From: Hamiltosporidium tvaerminnensis
Taxonomy: Eukaryota; Microsporidia; Dubosqiidae
Direction: 5' to 3'
NCBI GenBank assembly: GCA_022605425.2
Contig: CM061246.1
Coordinates: 1,547,501 to 1,611,500, forward strand
DNA: 64,000 nt
Positions 20,705-32,312 of the stretch are shown piece after piece; position 1 is the first letter of the stretch; the number at the start of each line of letters is the position of its first letter. The position numbers were made by a program, and so were the translations under genes. Under the pieces are notes generated by a model, which saw only the letters and a program-made list of their open reading frames with translations, ran no database searches and was not told the DNA's origin.

Positions 20705-23700
20705 AACTTGTAACCATAAATTTTATTTAATAAAATTCTGGGTTACAAAATTCATCTCTTTTATATAATTTTTTTACCATTTTACTCACTGACTGCCTTC
20801 CTCTAAATCCCACCCTTTATTTACATAGGTTGTCGGTTCATCCACAGTGGCTACGTAATATAAAATAACGGACGAGATATTTTTCCTATTATATTTTTTT
20901 TAGCAACATCTGCCTCGTTATTCATTTACTTAAAAGTAGTATGGTTGTTTATGCGTCTCAGCACCTAAAATAACATTAAATGATGCACTCTCCCTACTCT
21001 CCTCGGCATTTAGCCAGATTTAAGTCCTCTTTGTTGATCAAAGGGAATTTTTTAGACCGTCTTCTTGTGTACTATGAATTGTATATACGCCTCAACATTC
21101 ATGGGTATTTGTAGTCTTTTAAGATACTTCTTATGGTATTTTGTCACAATACTGTCCCTGTCCATCACATAAAGAATTATCTCCACGCTAAAGTTATAAA
21201 TAAGACCCAATTTATTTGCTAATAAGTCATACTTCCTAAGCTTTCTGTTTTAAATATTTGAAATGAGTCTTAGGAAGTGATTCCTATTTTATCAAGGATT
21301 ATCTTATTCTGAATCTTGTCTTAAATGAATTTAGCTGGCCAATTATTCCGAGTTCTAAAATTAGTTTTTGTTCCCGTGTCTACTCTCACCTCTGCATACT
21401 CTTTATACAGAATTTCTTGAACTGAGTGGCTTTTAATTTGTTTAGAAGGCTTAAATTAATATCTATTTGACATAAAAGAATCTATATATTGTGCCACTTT
21501 ATTTTATTATCTATTATAGTCATGGCCAAGCATTCTTCACATATTTTTGCTAAGTTTTTACTGTTTTCCTAGACGTGCTGCAGTGTGAAAAAACATCTTC
21601 TGCACTTCGGAATAGTTTCTATCTCGGATATAGCAGAATAATGCTTTAACACGTGGTCTTACACTTCCTTTGTAACAATATCGAAGAATCGTTTACACTT
21701 ACTAGCGCCTTACTTCTAAATTTATATAACTTTGAATATAGTTTTCGTTTTCGATTTCGTAATAAAAATTAACTAGTTGCTCTTCTTCTAATTTCTTTTT
21801 AGTGACTTCCTCTTCCAACTATATTTAATTTTTAAAAAAATTTTCACTAGTGCAAGGTGAGGCTTGTTATTGTTCTCAACCTTATAGCTTGCTGCTCTTC
21901 TGATCGATGATTTTTATCTTTTTCCAGACAATCCTGGAGTGTCAAAATTATTTGTTTCATTTTAAACTCGAAACTATGTAAACCCCTTCCAAGTTCTGTA
22001 CGTGGAAGGCATAGAAGTTCTTTAAATCCTGGGCGTATATGTATTTTGTTTTTCACCAGCATCTCACGGACTGCATCATCTAAATTAGAGAAGTCGCTAA
22101 TTTTAAAACGAAATACACCTATATGATAGCTTAGTAAAGAAATTATATTCTGATAGATAGCTTGAAATAAATTTCTTGCATTTAATTTCGTGCGACAAAG
22201 TCTTTCTACTCATGCTATAAGCTTAGTCTGTACTCTCTCTAACGACTTACTTGTTGGGATTCCTCTCCTATTTTCTATTATTCCAAGGTATTTGTAAAAT
22301 CGTATTCCTTCAATAAGAGTAGCAACATCTGCACAACACGGAGAATTTGTGACTAACTTCTGTTTATTGATCTCAATCCTATGTTTTTCATTAACCGTTT
22401 TACAACCTCTGCCGTCTATTCTAATGTTTGTCTATCTTTAGCAAGGTGTTTAAGATCATCAATGAACAAGAGATGATTGTTAAAGTGAGATAAGGTCTCC
22501 GCCTTGAATGTCACTTTTATGTATTTCTCATCGAGCTTTCGGCTTAATAATTCAAATTCAGCACAAAGAACAAAAAATAAGATTATTATCCTACAAAATC
22601 CTGCTATTTTACTTTGATTTTTATGATTTTTTCTGGCTCTACTGAAATATCAATTTTCAATTTTGATATAAAACCCTTAATAAATCTAAAGATCCTAACA
22701 AATAAATTACAGCTTTCGATGTATTAAGTCATTTAAGCATAATCTATTGGATCATAAGCTTTTTGACACAAATCAACTCTGTCTTAAGATTATTTCTACA
22801 TTCTTTGTAAATTAGACAATGTTCAGTAAAGCCCTCTCCTTTGCCCCTTGCACACCTCTCACTGTTCCTAACTGGTTATTTGAAAGAATCCTCTTTTTTC
22901 TACCCCAAGCTAAAAGACTTTCGTTACACATTTCGTCGTTAATTTGTACAAGTTTAACATACAGGTAATTGGTTCATATCGTAACCTCTCGGAGATGTAC
23001 TTTTTGGTATCAGCATGTTAGTCCACAATTATACCAATTGGCTTGAGGCTTTTCATCTAAACATAGACTTTGACAATATCATAAGGACATTTAGGAAGAC
23101 TCGTATGTTTTTTTGATATAAGAGTCCTAAATACGATCTATTCTGAAAGTTTTTCGGTTAGGAAGCCAATTGATAATATCCACAAACTTTTCAAGTTAAA
23201 AAAACGTGATCTAATAAGTATCTGACACGAAAGGTACAAAGTAGTATTCATAAATAAAAATTTTATCATCTTTTTTGATTTTTTAGACCCAAATTCTTAT
23301 TTTTAGTAACGATTCCCTTCATGTTCGGATTCAAAGTGCTCGGACAATCCACGATAGAATCTACCTCGAAATGAATCAAACATACGATTAAGTTTTCGGA
23401 ATTGCTTCCTATTTTCATGCATCGTAATTTTTTTGATAGACGTTCAATGACTCATTCTTATTAACCAAAGTCACAGAAAGATTAGTTACAATGCTTAAGT
23501 TTAATTTAAACTCTCGCATGATTTTCTTAAGGCTTTTGCTTCTGAAGTCAAGAGATTTTCTTCCCTACGAGTCTTCTATAAGATATGCGGAAATTAATTT
23601 CTTAGAAACTTAACTTTGCATGCTTTCCTTCCAAGCGGATGTAAGTTTTATCTCATGCCACCTCGTCATAGTATCTCGGCTTACCTAACTGATTCGATCT

Positions 23701-24420
23701 GCAACAGTATCAGCCATGGTTACATAAGATTCAGCAAATTCACTTTTATGTTAATCCAGAGTGTAAAAACTCTACTTCCAACCAATTTACTTTGGGACTT
23801 TTCACGTCTTTGCACTACACTCTTCCCCGATTTCCTTCTTTGAGAATTCATTGATTTTTTTACAAGAAATTATCTCACGAGTTAATATAAAGTGTGATAT
23901 CAGTTAAGGAACATGACTCAGCGGAAAAATGGCGATTCTATGTCCCCCTCGTATTTTTTCCCCTTAATTACTTTTCCAAATTTTGATATTAATTTTTATA
24001 AGACATCGATATCAAGAGTACGGCCAAATTTCCCATTCTATTATCTAAAAATTGCAGAAAGGCTATTTCTGAACGCCCTCTAAAATCTCTTTTGCTCTAC
24101 AAAAGAAGATCTAGGCAATGTTCTACCGCTGTGACAAAGTCAAATATTTATTTAATGCCATAGATTCGTTTACTTCTGGAATAACAACAGTATTAGGGTT
24201 TTCAGTGCTGTTAGCTGGTTTACACACAGACGAGTCTTAGACAAGAATACTAAGGTATGGTATCAAGCGATCAGTTGGAGTAGTATGGCAATTATTGTTT
24301 GATGGTGAGTGTATATTTTCATAAATGGTTTTTTGTGGTGTAAGCCTCTATTATATTGTTACTATATCTAATGCACATGATTTTATGCCTCCTTAACTAG
24401 TTACCAAGTTGTTCATAGCA
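20705..24420 (-). mobile_element. R2/R4-type non-LTR retrotransposon, near full length, decayed (L3)
   Basis: Read on the minus strand, about 3.7 kb in the order expected for a single-ORF, site-specific-type LINE. It begins with an N-terminal region (for example SVCKPANSTENPNTVVIPEV near 24.2 kb). Reverse transcriptase follows: RYEPITCMLNLYKLTTK near 22.97 kb, then a catalytic block HLLFIDDLKHLAKDRQ near 22.47 kb with the variant FIDD. The thumb region follows (MLVKNKIHIRPGFKELLCLPRTELGRGLHS, here split: VKNKIH and LPRTELGRGL at about 22.0 kb). Then come the endonuclease region (21.0-21.5 kb) and the 3' end with ATTTTATTAAATAAA. Numerous stops and frameshifts make it non-functional. It is the only copy here that retains the 5' half, so it defines the family. 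Confidence 0.8.
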
Positions 24421-24559
24421 TTTATTTTTTTCATTTTTTATATTTTTGCTGTCAGCATTTTTCTTTCTGCCATACGACACAAATACTCTAAAATTTATAA
24501 ATCGTAATAATCTACGAATTTTTTGTGAAAAAATTAAAATCAAATTTATGTTTAAAATC

Positions 24560-25235
24560 GAATTTAAATTTATTTCTTTCCGATATTTTTATTTGATTTG
24601 GGACAGATCCGACATATTCATTTTAGATAAGAAGAAGAATAAAAAACACTCATTGAAGTAGGAATCACTTCCCAAGATTCACTTCAAATAGTTGAAACTG
24701 AAAAACTTGGAAGTATGACCTGCTCTAGCCAATAAGTTGGGTCTTCTTTATAAGTGTAGTGTTGCGATAATCTCTTATGTGATGACCTGAGACGGTATTG
24801 TGACGAAATACCACAAATCTCATCTTAAGAGACTAAAAATACCCATGAATGTAAGGTATACATTCAGTCTATAGTACTGGAGAAGGCGGTCGAAACAATT
24901 TCCTTTGATCGACGAAGAGTACTTGACTCAGGACTAAAATCCGAAGGGAGCTGAGAGAGAGTCATTGGGTGTTATTATGAGAGTAGAGATGCATGAGGAA
25001 CCAATACCCCCTTTAAAAGAAGATAAGAGAGAGGAAGATGGTGTTAAAACAGAAAATATGAAAAATATTATACCCCATATTTCAGAAGAAAGAATCACGT
25101 TAGAGGTCCCGCCCAAAAACATAAATGAAGAGTCGGATTCGGAAGAATTGACAGCAGTTGTTAAAGAGGTAGAAGAAAATATATAAAAATGGTAAAAATA
25201 TTTTAACTCAGAATTTTATACAACAAAAAAAATAT
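24560..25235 (+). mobile_element. Non-LTR retrotransposon, 5'-truncated copy (L4)
   Basis: Plus-strand fragment starting inside the endonuclease domain (SDIFILDKKKNKK, with the Pro of RPD changed) and running to the 3' end. The acidic C-terminal tail is intact as an open frame (24965-25186), containing MHEEPIPPLKE, NINEESDSEE and VVKEVEENI before the stop. Frame breaks occur in the endonuclease part. It lies immediately beyond the 5' end of the oppositely oriented copy L3. Confidence 0.8.
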
Positions 25236-26699
25236 ACTTAGCTATATACTATTAGATAAGTAAAACAGTTTATTATACTACACCTTCTGCTTTAAATGTA
25301 TTTTTATCTAATTTAATTTCCCTAACAATTAAAATATTATATTCCATCCTAATATAATTTCACATTAATTTAATTCATTCTAATAAATTTCTTATAATTC
25401 AATCTTAATTTTATTCGATGATTTAATTTTAATCTTATCTGATAAAATGATGCCTGTATGATCGTTTTAGCATCTAATTCGTATACTTTGGGTTCCTAAT
25501 TTTTATTTAGAAGTTCTAAATACTAACCAAGTAACTTAAAGATCAAAACAATAGAATTATGTTTCTGTATCAAGAATATTATTTTAAATAAATATGATAA
25601 CGGTTTCCATCTTGAATTTTATTACTAGTTTAAACAATATAAGAAAAATCTTAAACAAAAAAACTTCATAATTTTCCTTATATTAAATTAAAATAATACT
25701 TTAAGTGAATAGAATGCTAGTATGAGATATATCCCCGATATAATTTATTCTTAGCATCTAATTATGTTTTATTCCCGTGTGTTACCCAAAAAATTCTGTT
25801 GCAAACATACAGTGGATTACTAGTATTTTACAATATATTATGCTATTAATTTACTATGTATTTCTTTGTTACCCGATAGAAATCAAACGATTGCATTTAC
25901 ATGTGTTTTTAATCTATCAAAGATTTTGGCAAGTATTGGAGTATAAATATAGCAGATTAAAACAAAATTTTCGGTTTATAAATTATACTATGAATGGAAC
26001 TTAATATAACAGATAAGTTATACTGAGAACCCGATGAAAATTATTTTTTGATAAAATATTTAAAATTTAATTACAAAATTCGGACTTATAATCTCATTTG
26101 TTAGCTAAAAATTTTTAAAAAATATAAATTCAAATAAAATGTAGGACTTAAATAAACGTGTCTGCTAGCCGAAAAGGGTAAAAAAATATCTACATACTAA
26201 AATAAAATGTAAAATTCTTTTTTTATTCTCTTCTATCAGATATAAAGTACTTTTGAGTTAATATTTTTTATCGAATTCTATCTATTTCGAGAAGATATAT
26301 AATTTTAGTATTTACAATTATTCTGCCTGAATACACTTTTTAATTTAAAAAAATAATAGATAAAAAAATAAAAGATTTAAAAATAATTTAGCTTAAATAA
26401 ATCTCTTTTCTTACAAAACGAAACCGCATCTTGAATTGATGATTTAAAATAGTCAATTGTTTGTATTTTATTTGAAAATAACAATATAAGATATGATAAT
26501 AAATGGTAGATGAATTTCATTAAAGTTTAATTTAATTTCTGATGTAATATCATTAAGGAAACTAAAATAAGATCAAAAGATACATTAAAAACCTTTTTTT
26601 ATTTTGATACACTTTGTTTAAGATAAAGAAAATCAATGCAAATTTATAAACAAACACTCGATTTTAAATCTATATAATAAAAAAAACAATAATAAACAA
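25236..26699. other. AT-rich spacer, 1.46 kb
   Basis: Nothing recognised. The 75-codon open frame at 25777-26004 lacks any coding hallmark. Upstream of the RhoGAP gene there is no CCC motif near the start codon, unlike every intact gene in the window. Confidence 0.5.
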
Positions 26700-27905
26700 A
26701 TGATTGGCAAAATAAAGAACAGCGGAAATATTAAAAAAATTAATATTTCAGAAGTAACAAAAAATCAGGGACTTGAATCGAGTGAACTGATTGGAATCTT
26801 AAATAAAATCGAAGAATGCAAGCAAGATAGTAATGATATGGGAAATATACATAAAAGTATATTTAGAATCATTAAAAATTCGAAATTGAAGAAGAAAGAA
26901 GAAAAGAGTATTAAAACTAAAGAAGATTTAGAAAAAGCAAATTTATCCTTTCTTGAAAATGTAGCAGTTAAAGTTCATGAAATCAACATTTGGAATCATG
27001 AAGATAAGAGATTCCCCATGTTAAAATATCATATGGAATATAAATTTCCTATAATGATATACAAAAAAAATGAAATTTATTTTCAATCAAAGCTGGTAAA
27101 TGAACCATCTCGAGATAAAAACCAAGAAATTCCTTTTAATAAATTAGAAAACAAGGAAACAAAAGCTAAAAATACTATAAAATATGATTTACTTAGTGAT
27201 AAAGAAAAGATCAAATTGGCTTGTTTTTGCTTTAAGAAGCTTCGTAAATATAGATCCAGTTTTAAAGATAATATTTTAGAAAAAATTTCAGATATATTCA
27301 GATCTTCGTTTAAGAAAGATTCTTAACATATAAAAAAAGCAAATAACTTTGTTTATACCGTTGGTGACCATATTATAGATGAAGGAATCAAAAAAGAGGG
27401 ATTGTTTAGAATTTCCGGTAAATATACCTATTATAAATTTATGCCGGGTGTTTTAGCTGCAGGTAAGAGATATGATTATACTGAGTTATCTGTTCATGAC
27501 AACGCTTCAATTTTCAAAGCATATATTCGGGAGATAATGAATGGGATAATTTCAGTTCAGATTGCAGAAAGGGTGATGAAAATAATAAAAAACCAGACGG
27601 ATCCTTCGATAATAGAATATATTGTGCCTTTAATAATATTTTCGATTACAAATGAAAATAGAAAGATGCTTATGTATTTACAGAAAATCTTTCGAAAAAT
27701 TGATCAGTATTCAAAAGATAATAAAATGGGGTCAGATAATCTATATAAAATTTTTACTCCCACTATTTTTCCAAATATTGAATGTTATGATTTGCAATCC
27801 ATAAATTTGCAAATTGTGATTGTAAAAAGAATTTTTGAGTCAAATTTAACAGAAATCCCTTGTTTTTTGTATGAAGAAGCACTTTCGGTACCTAAAAATC
27901 AATAA
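26700..27905 (+). pseudogene. RhoGAP-domain gene interrupted by one in-frame stop
   Basis: One reading frame of about 401 codons broken by a single TAA at 27324-27326 (codon 209). The part after the stop is a RhoGAP domain, which accelerates GTP hydrolysis by Rho/Rac/Cdc42. It shows VYTVGDHIIDEGIKKEGLFR then ISG with the arginine finger at R237, KAYIREIMNG (the LRELPEP region) and GSDNLYKIFTPTIF (the NLA..F.P block). The domain begins just before the stop, so the two halves belong together and are not two genes. The 208-residue N-terminal part is Lys/Glu-rich with no recognised domain. No CCC lies before the ATG, in contrast to all ten intact genes. Early pseudogene is the simplest reading; sequencing error or readthrough remain possible. 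A retrotransposon copy starts only ~50 bp downstream. Confidence 0.75.
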
Positions 27906-27954
27906 ATCCTTTCATTTTTCTACTTTTAATGTTTTCATTTTATATTTTAGCTAT

Positions 27955-29545
27955 ATTTGAATATATTTTTAGAATTATTCAAAATAGAAGATAGCAGAGG
28001 AATCCCAACACGTAACTCATTTGAAGAAGTACAAAGCAAACTTATATCAAGAGTTGAAAGACTTTTTCACACTATATTCAATGCAAAAAATTTATTTTCT
28101 GCAATCAATCAAAATGCGATATCCTTAATCTACTACCACATAGGAGTATTTCGACTTGAACCGACTGACTTCTCTAAGATAGATGATGCAGGTCATGCGG
28201 TGTTGGTGAAGAATAAGATACATCGTCTTGTAAAGAGCGTTTGTATCTTACTAGAACAGAACTTGGAAGAGGCCTACATAGTGTTGAGTTGCGAAGCGAA
28301 CATATGCTTCTGCAGTTCTTGGATTGTCTGGAAAAAAGTAAAGAAATATCAACTAGACGAGCAGCAATCCTCAAGGTGGAGAATAATAATAAAACCCATC
28401 TTGCACTAATAAAAGGCTTCTTAAAAGTAAAGTACAGGTTGGTAGAAGAAGTCACTAAGAAAAGTTTAGAAGAAGCTCAACTTGCAAAACTATATAACGA
28501 AATAGAAAACGAAAACTTTATTCAAAGTTATATAATGCAAGAAAAAATGAGCTTGTGAGTGTTAGTGACTCTTCAAGATGGCTAAAGAGAGGAAATATTA
28601 GGCCACGCAATGAAGCTGTGTTCTGCTATATCCAGGATAGAAATGTATTCTGGGGAGCAGATGGTATGTGCCAACACTGCAATAAATCTGGTAAGCCTGT
28701 AGATCATCAAACAACTCGATGTTAAAAAATGCTAGGCTATGACTACACCAGACGGCATAATGAAGTGGTTAGATGCCTACACCTACTTCTCCTAAATATA
28801 TATAAGTTTAAGTCTTCAAAACGAATTAGGAGCCACTCAGTTCAAGAAATTCTTGATAATGAGTATGCAGAGATAAGAGTGGACACCAGAATTAAAACTG
28901 ATGTTAAAATTCGGAATAACAGACCCGACATATTTATTTTAGATGAGAAGAAGAATAAGATAACACTCATTGAAGTAGGAATCACTTCCCAAGATTCACT
29001 TCAAATAGTTGAAACTGAAAAACTTAGGAAGTATGACCTGCTAGCCAATGAGTTAGGTCTTATTTATAAGTGTAGTGTTGAGATAATCCCTTATGTGATG
29101 ACCTGGGACGGTATTGTGACAAAATACCATAAATCTCATCTCAAAAGACTAGAAATACTCATAAATGTAGAAGCATACATTCAGTCTATAGTACTTAAGA
29201 AAACATTCGAAACAATTTCCTTCGATCGACGAAGAGGACTTGAGTCAGAACCAAATGCCGAAGAAAGCTGTTAAGAGCGTCAATGGGTGTTATTATTTGA
29301 GCAGAGATGCACGAGGAACCAACACCCCCTTTAAAAGAAGCGAAGAGTGAGGAAGATGGTGCAAAAAATTTTAAACCAAAAAATAATATACCCCTTATTT
29401 CACAAGGAGGAACCACGTTAGCGGAACCGACCAATAACATAAATGAAGAGTCGGATTTTGAAGAAGAAAAAAAGGTAGTTAAAGAGGTAGAAGAAAACAT
29501 ATAAAAAATGTTAAAAATATTTTAACCCAGTGTTTTATTAAATAA
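27955..29545 (+). mobile_element. R2/R4-type non-LTR retrotransposon, youngest 5'-truncated copy (L5)
   Basis: It starts just after the reverse-transcriptase catalytic core and keeps the thumb (NSFEEVQSKLISRVERLF; LVKNKIH; RTELGRGLHSVELRSEHM), a CCHC knuckle (C-x2-C-x8-H-x4-C, 28669-28722), RRHNEVVRCLHLLLLN and the restriction-like endonuclease. The endonuclease has RPD at 28921-28929 and Glu after 14 residues (IFILDEKKNKITLIE), then VGITSQDSL. The CCHC-plus-PD-(x14)-E layout is that of R2/R4/CRE-type LINEs. Lesions are few: a frameshift near 28220, one in the A-run near 28540, a TAA at 28723 right after the CCHC, and a break before the acidic tail (29307-29504). The 3' end is ATTAAATAAAT, consistent with an A/T-rich target. 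Confidence 0.88.
28729..29274 (+). pseudogene. Retrotransposon endonuclease-domain ORF (part of L5)
   Basis: A 181-codon open frame whose first in-frame ATG follows the CCHC knuckle by one stop codon, so it is a fragment of a longer polyprotein frame and not an independent gene. It holds RRHN (typical linker of R2-like elements), the RPD..E nuclease motif and conserved IIPYVMTWDGIVTKYHK. The same phrases recur in copies L4, L7 and L8. It ends at a TAA 30 bp before the frame of the acidic tail. Confidence 0.75.
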
Positions 29546-29796
29546 ATACCTTTTATTTGGAATTAAAATATTTAAAATTATGCGTGAAAATTTATTTAGA
29601 ACCGCTTCATTTCTACAGATCATCTAAAAAAGCAATGTAAATATATTAAAAACCTTTTTATCGAGTTTTTATTGATAAAAATATATGTTAAATGTTTCAT
29701 TAAAGAGATTCGGAATTTAATCACGGTTATTTATACTTTGAAAAAAAAGTATCGCGCTGATTTTATAATAAACCATTTATTTCATTTATTCGTTTT

Positions 29797-30503
29797 GTGG
29801 AGGAAGGATAAACACATAAAAAACTTTCTGCTTGGCAATGAGTGTCTGAAAATGGTATGAGGATCATTGTTTGGATTTTTAGTGAGAATAAAACTACACT
29901 TTTCTTCGGTTGTTCCTGGGAATTGTTATGAGGAGGAGAGGTCTAAGAAATGCGAGACTTTTTCTAGGAATTTATTTGTAGTTTTTTACGTAACCAGATT
30001 GCAGACCGCAGCCGAACTAATAGGTAATTACCATGTAAAAATATGGAAACTACCTAGCCTTGCTCACTCGGATCAGAAGACTTGGCGCCTAGGAGATATA
30101 AAAATTAAAACTATTAAAAACCGAGAGAGCTAAGTAGCAGGTTATACCTGTTGGTATGTCATTGCACTTTCTAGGTGGACCCCATATAAATCTCCGAAAT
30201 ATATCTTAGCTAAAAGTTTATTGGGTTCAGCAAGTGTAGAGTAAGTGGAAATGCTGTATAGTCTTGGAGGAGCCCGAGGGCTTCGGCCTTTGATCACACT
30301 CCATGCAACGGTCATTAACGAACACCGGGCAACTGCCTCGCCTATTAAATTAGGTTCTACACACCTGGTTGATGATAGGCTTTGGTATTTAGGTATCGCA
30401 GGGGGTACTGATGGAGTATTTGGGCAGCAGTTATTTGTGTTAAACCTAAAACCGCGTGAATGTTATGAAAACAAATATAACACTTTCCACTGTTTTAAAA
30501 AGA
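29797..30503 (+). repeat. Repeat family B, copy 3
   Basis: Full-length and well conserved, from GTGGAGGAAGGATAAACAC to CCACTGTTTTAAAAAGACG. One frame is largely open (29867-30133 and 30245-30517), but the stop codons at CTAAGTAGC and GAGTAAGTGG are present in the other copies too. The frame is not kept through indels elsewhere, so I treat the unit as non-coding. A stem GAGCCC/GGGCTT and the near-palindrome CAGGTTATACCTG lie in the conserved centre. Confidence 0.85.
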
Positions 30504-31600
30504 CGCGATACTTTTAAATAAAGTTTTCCTTCACCAATGTGTTTATTTTACTGCTCTGTAAACTTAATTTAGAAACTTTATCACATCAAAGACGATATAT
30601 TATGGGGAAAGAGTTGATCAAACCATAAATTTTTCTACCTTGAACTGCCGAATACCTTTCTAAACGAATTCTATATTATAATTTCATATTAAAAATAGAA
30701 ATTACAAAATAATTTTATCTGAAGATATATAAATATGCTCATATTAAGAATTTAAAAGTACTTTGCTTACTTAATTAAGAGCAAGAAATCAACAGCAATT
30801 TTAATAAACCACATTATAATCACTAGACTAAGAGCACAAAAATTATAAATTAAACCTGAATTTTTCTAGAAAATGATGCTACGTTTGATGTTTTCTGGAA
30901 AAATGTAATAAAAATTTTTAGAATCTAAACATATCTTTTATCTGCCTGAATAAAAATTCCAAGAAGCCTTATGTCTTATTAAAACAAACAAATTAAACCA
31001 TTGTACGCCCGAATGAACAAAAATGAAAAATGCTGCAATGTAAAAACAGAACGTATGAACGAGGCATATCTTCCATAGAAAAAAAGCTTTGTAAAAGTCA
31101 AACAAAAGACAGAAACATAAATTGAATAAAATACTTAGAAATGAATAGAAAATATATATAAAAAATAAGAATCCAAAAACTAATTTAAATGAATACGGAG
31201 CATAAATAATGAAATAAAAATATTTGCAGTTTCTCAAAAAAGCCGCCTTCTTTTATATTCTATTTCTTAAAATATTTTAAGGTACACAAAAGAACGGCTT
31301 AAATATTATAATTAATCCCAATTTCGATAATCATTTAACAAAACGATGAAAAAAAATCTTGGTGCAAATTTTGGCAGAGAAAACCATCTATACATAATTT
31401 CGATATCGATTATAATATATTTAAAATAACAATTCGAACCCAAAATCAAATTTGGAGTCATTTTGCTAATATCTACAGCAAAATGTGTATGTGAAAGGAA
31501 ATGAAATACTAGAATAAAAAAGTTTCGACAATTTTAAATTTCAAATTAGACATTATATACTAAAAAATAAAATTAGAACAAACTTTATTTAAAAGTATCA
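30504..31600. other. AT-rich spacer between two oppositely oriented B repeats
   Basis: No gene supported. A 99-codon hydrophobic open frame (30938-31237, minus) contains no ATG start and no CCC, and its composition follows the AT bias. Confidence 0.5.
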
Positions 31601-32312
31601 CATCTTTTTAAAATAGTGGCAAGTGTTATATTTGGTTTCATGACATTAACGCAGTTCTAGGTTAAGCATAAATGACTGCTACCCCAACACTCCATCGGTA
31701 ACCCCTGCGATACCTACGTCCCAAAGCTTTTCATCTACCAGGTGTGTAGAACCCAATTAATAGGCGAGGCAGTTGCCCGGAGTTCGTTAATGTCCGTTGC
31801 ATGGAGTGTGATCGAAGGCCGAAGCCCCCCCCTGGGCTCCCCCAAGACTATGCAGCATTTCCACTTACTCTACACTTGCTGAACCCAATAAACTTCTAGC
31901 TAAGATATATTTCAGAGATTTATATGGGGTCCACCTAGAAAGTGCAATGACATACCAACAGGTATAACCTGCTACTTAGCTCTCTCGGTTTTTAATAGTT
32001 TTTATTTTTATATCTCCTAGGCGCCAAGTCTTCTGATTTGAGTGAGCAAGGCTATGTGGTTTCCATATTTTTACATGGTAATTACCTATTAGTTCGGCTG
32101 CGCTCTACAATCTAGTTACATAAAAATCTGCAAATAAATTCCTATAAAAAGTCTCGCATTTCTTAGACCTCTCCTCCTCATAACAATTCCCAGGAATAAC
32201 CGAAAAAAAGTCTAGTTCGATTCCCTAAAAGAATCCAAACCATGATCCTCATACCATTTTCAGACACTCATTGCCAGTAGAAAGTTTTTAATGTGTTTAT
32301 CCTTCCTCCACT
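31601..32312 (-). repeat. Repeat family B, copy 4
   Basis: Full-length copy inverted relative to copy 3, from CATCTTTTTAAAATAGTGGC to TGTGTTTATCCTTCCTCCAC on the + strand. With copy 3 it makes an inverted pair of ~700-bp arms spaced ~1.1 kb apart, which could form a long hairpin or recombine. Confidence 0.87.

Noticed and set aside
30245-30517. 90-codon ORF in repeat B copy 3
   Set aside because: Corresponding frames in the other B copies are broken by indels and share the same upstream stop; no coding conservation.
30938-31237. 99-codon hydrophobic minus-strand ORF
   Set aside because: First codon is TTG, with no ATG and no CCC; hydrophobicity follows from T-rich codons.
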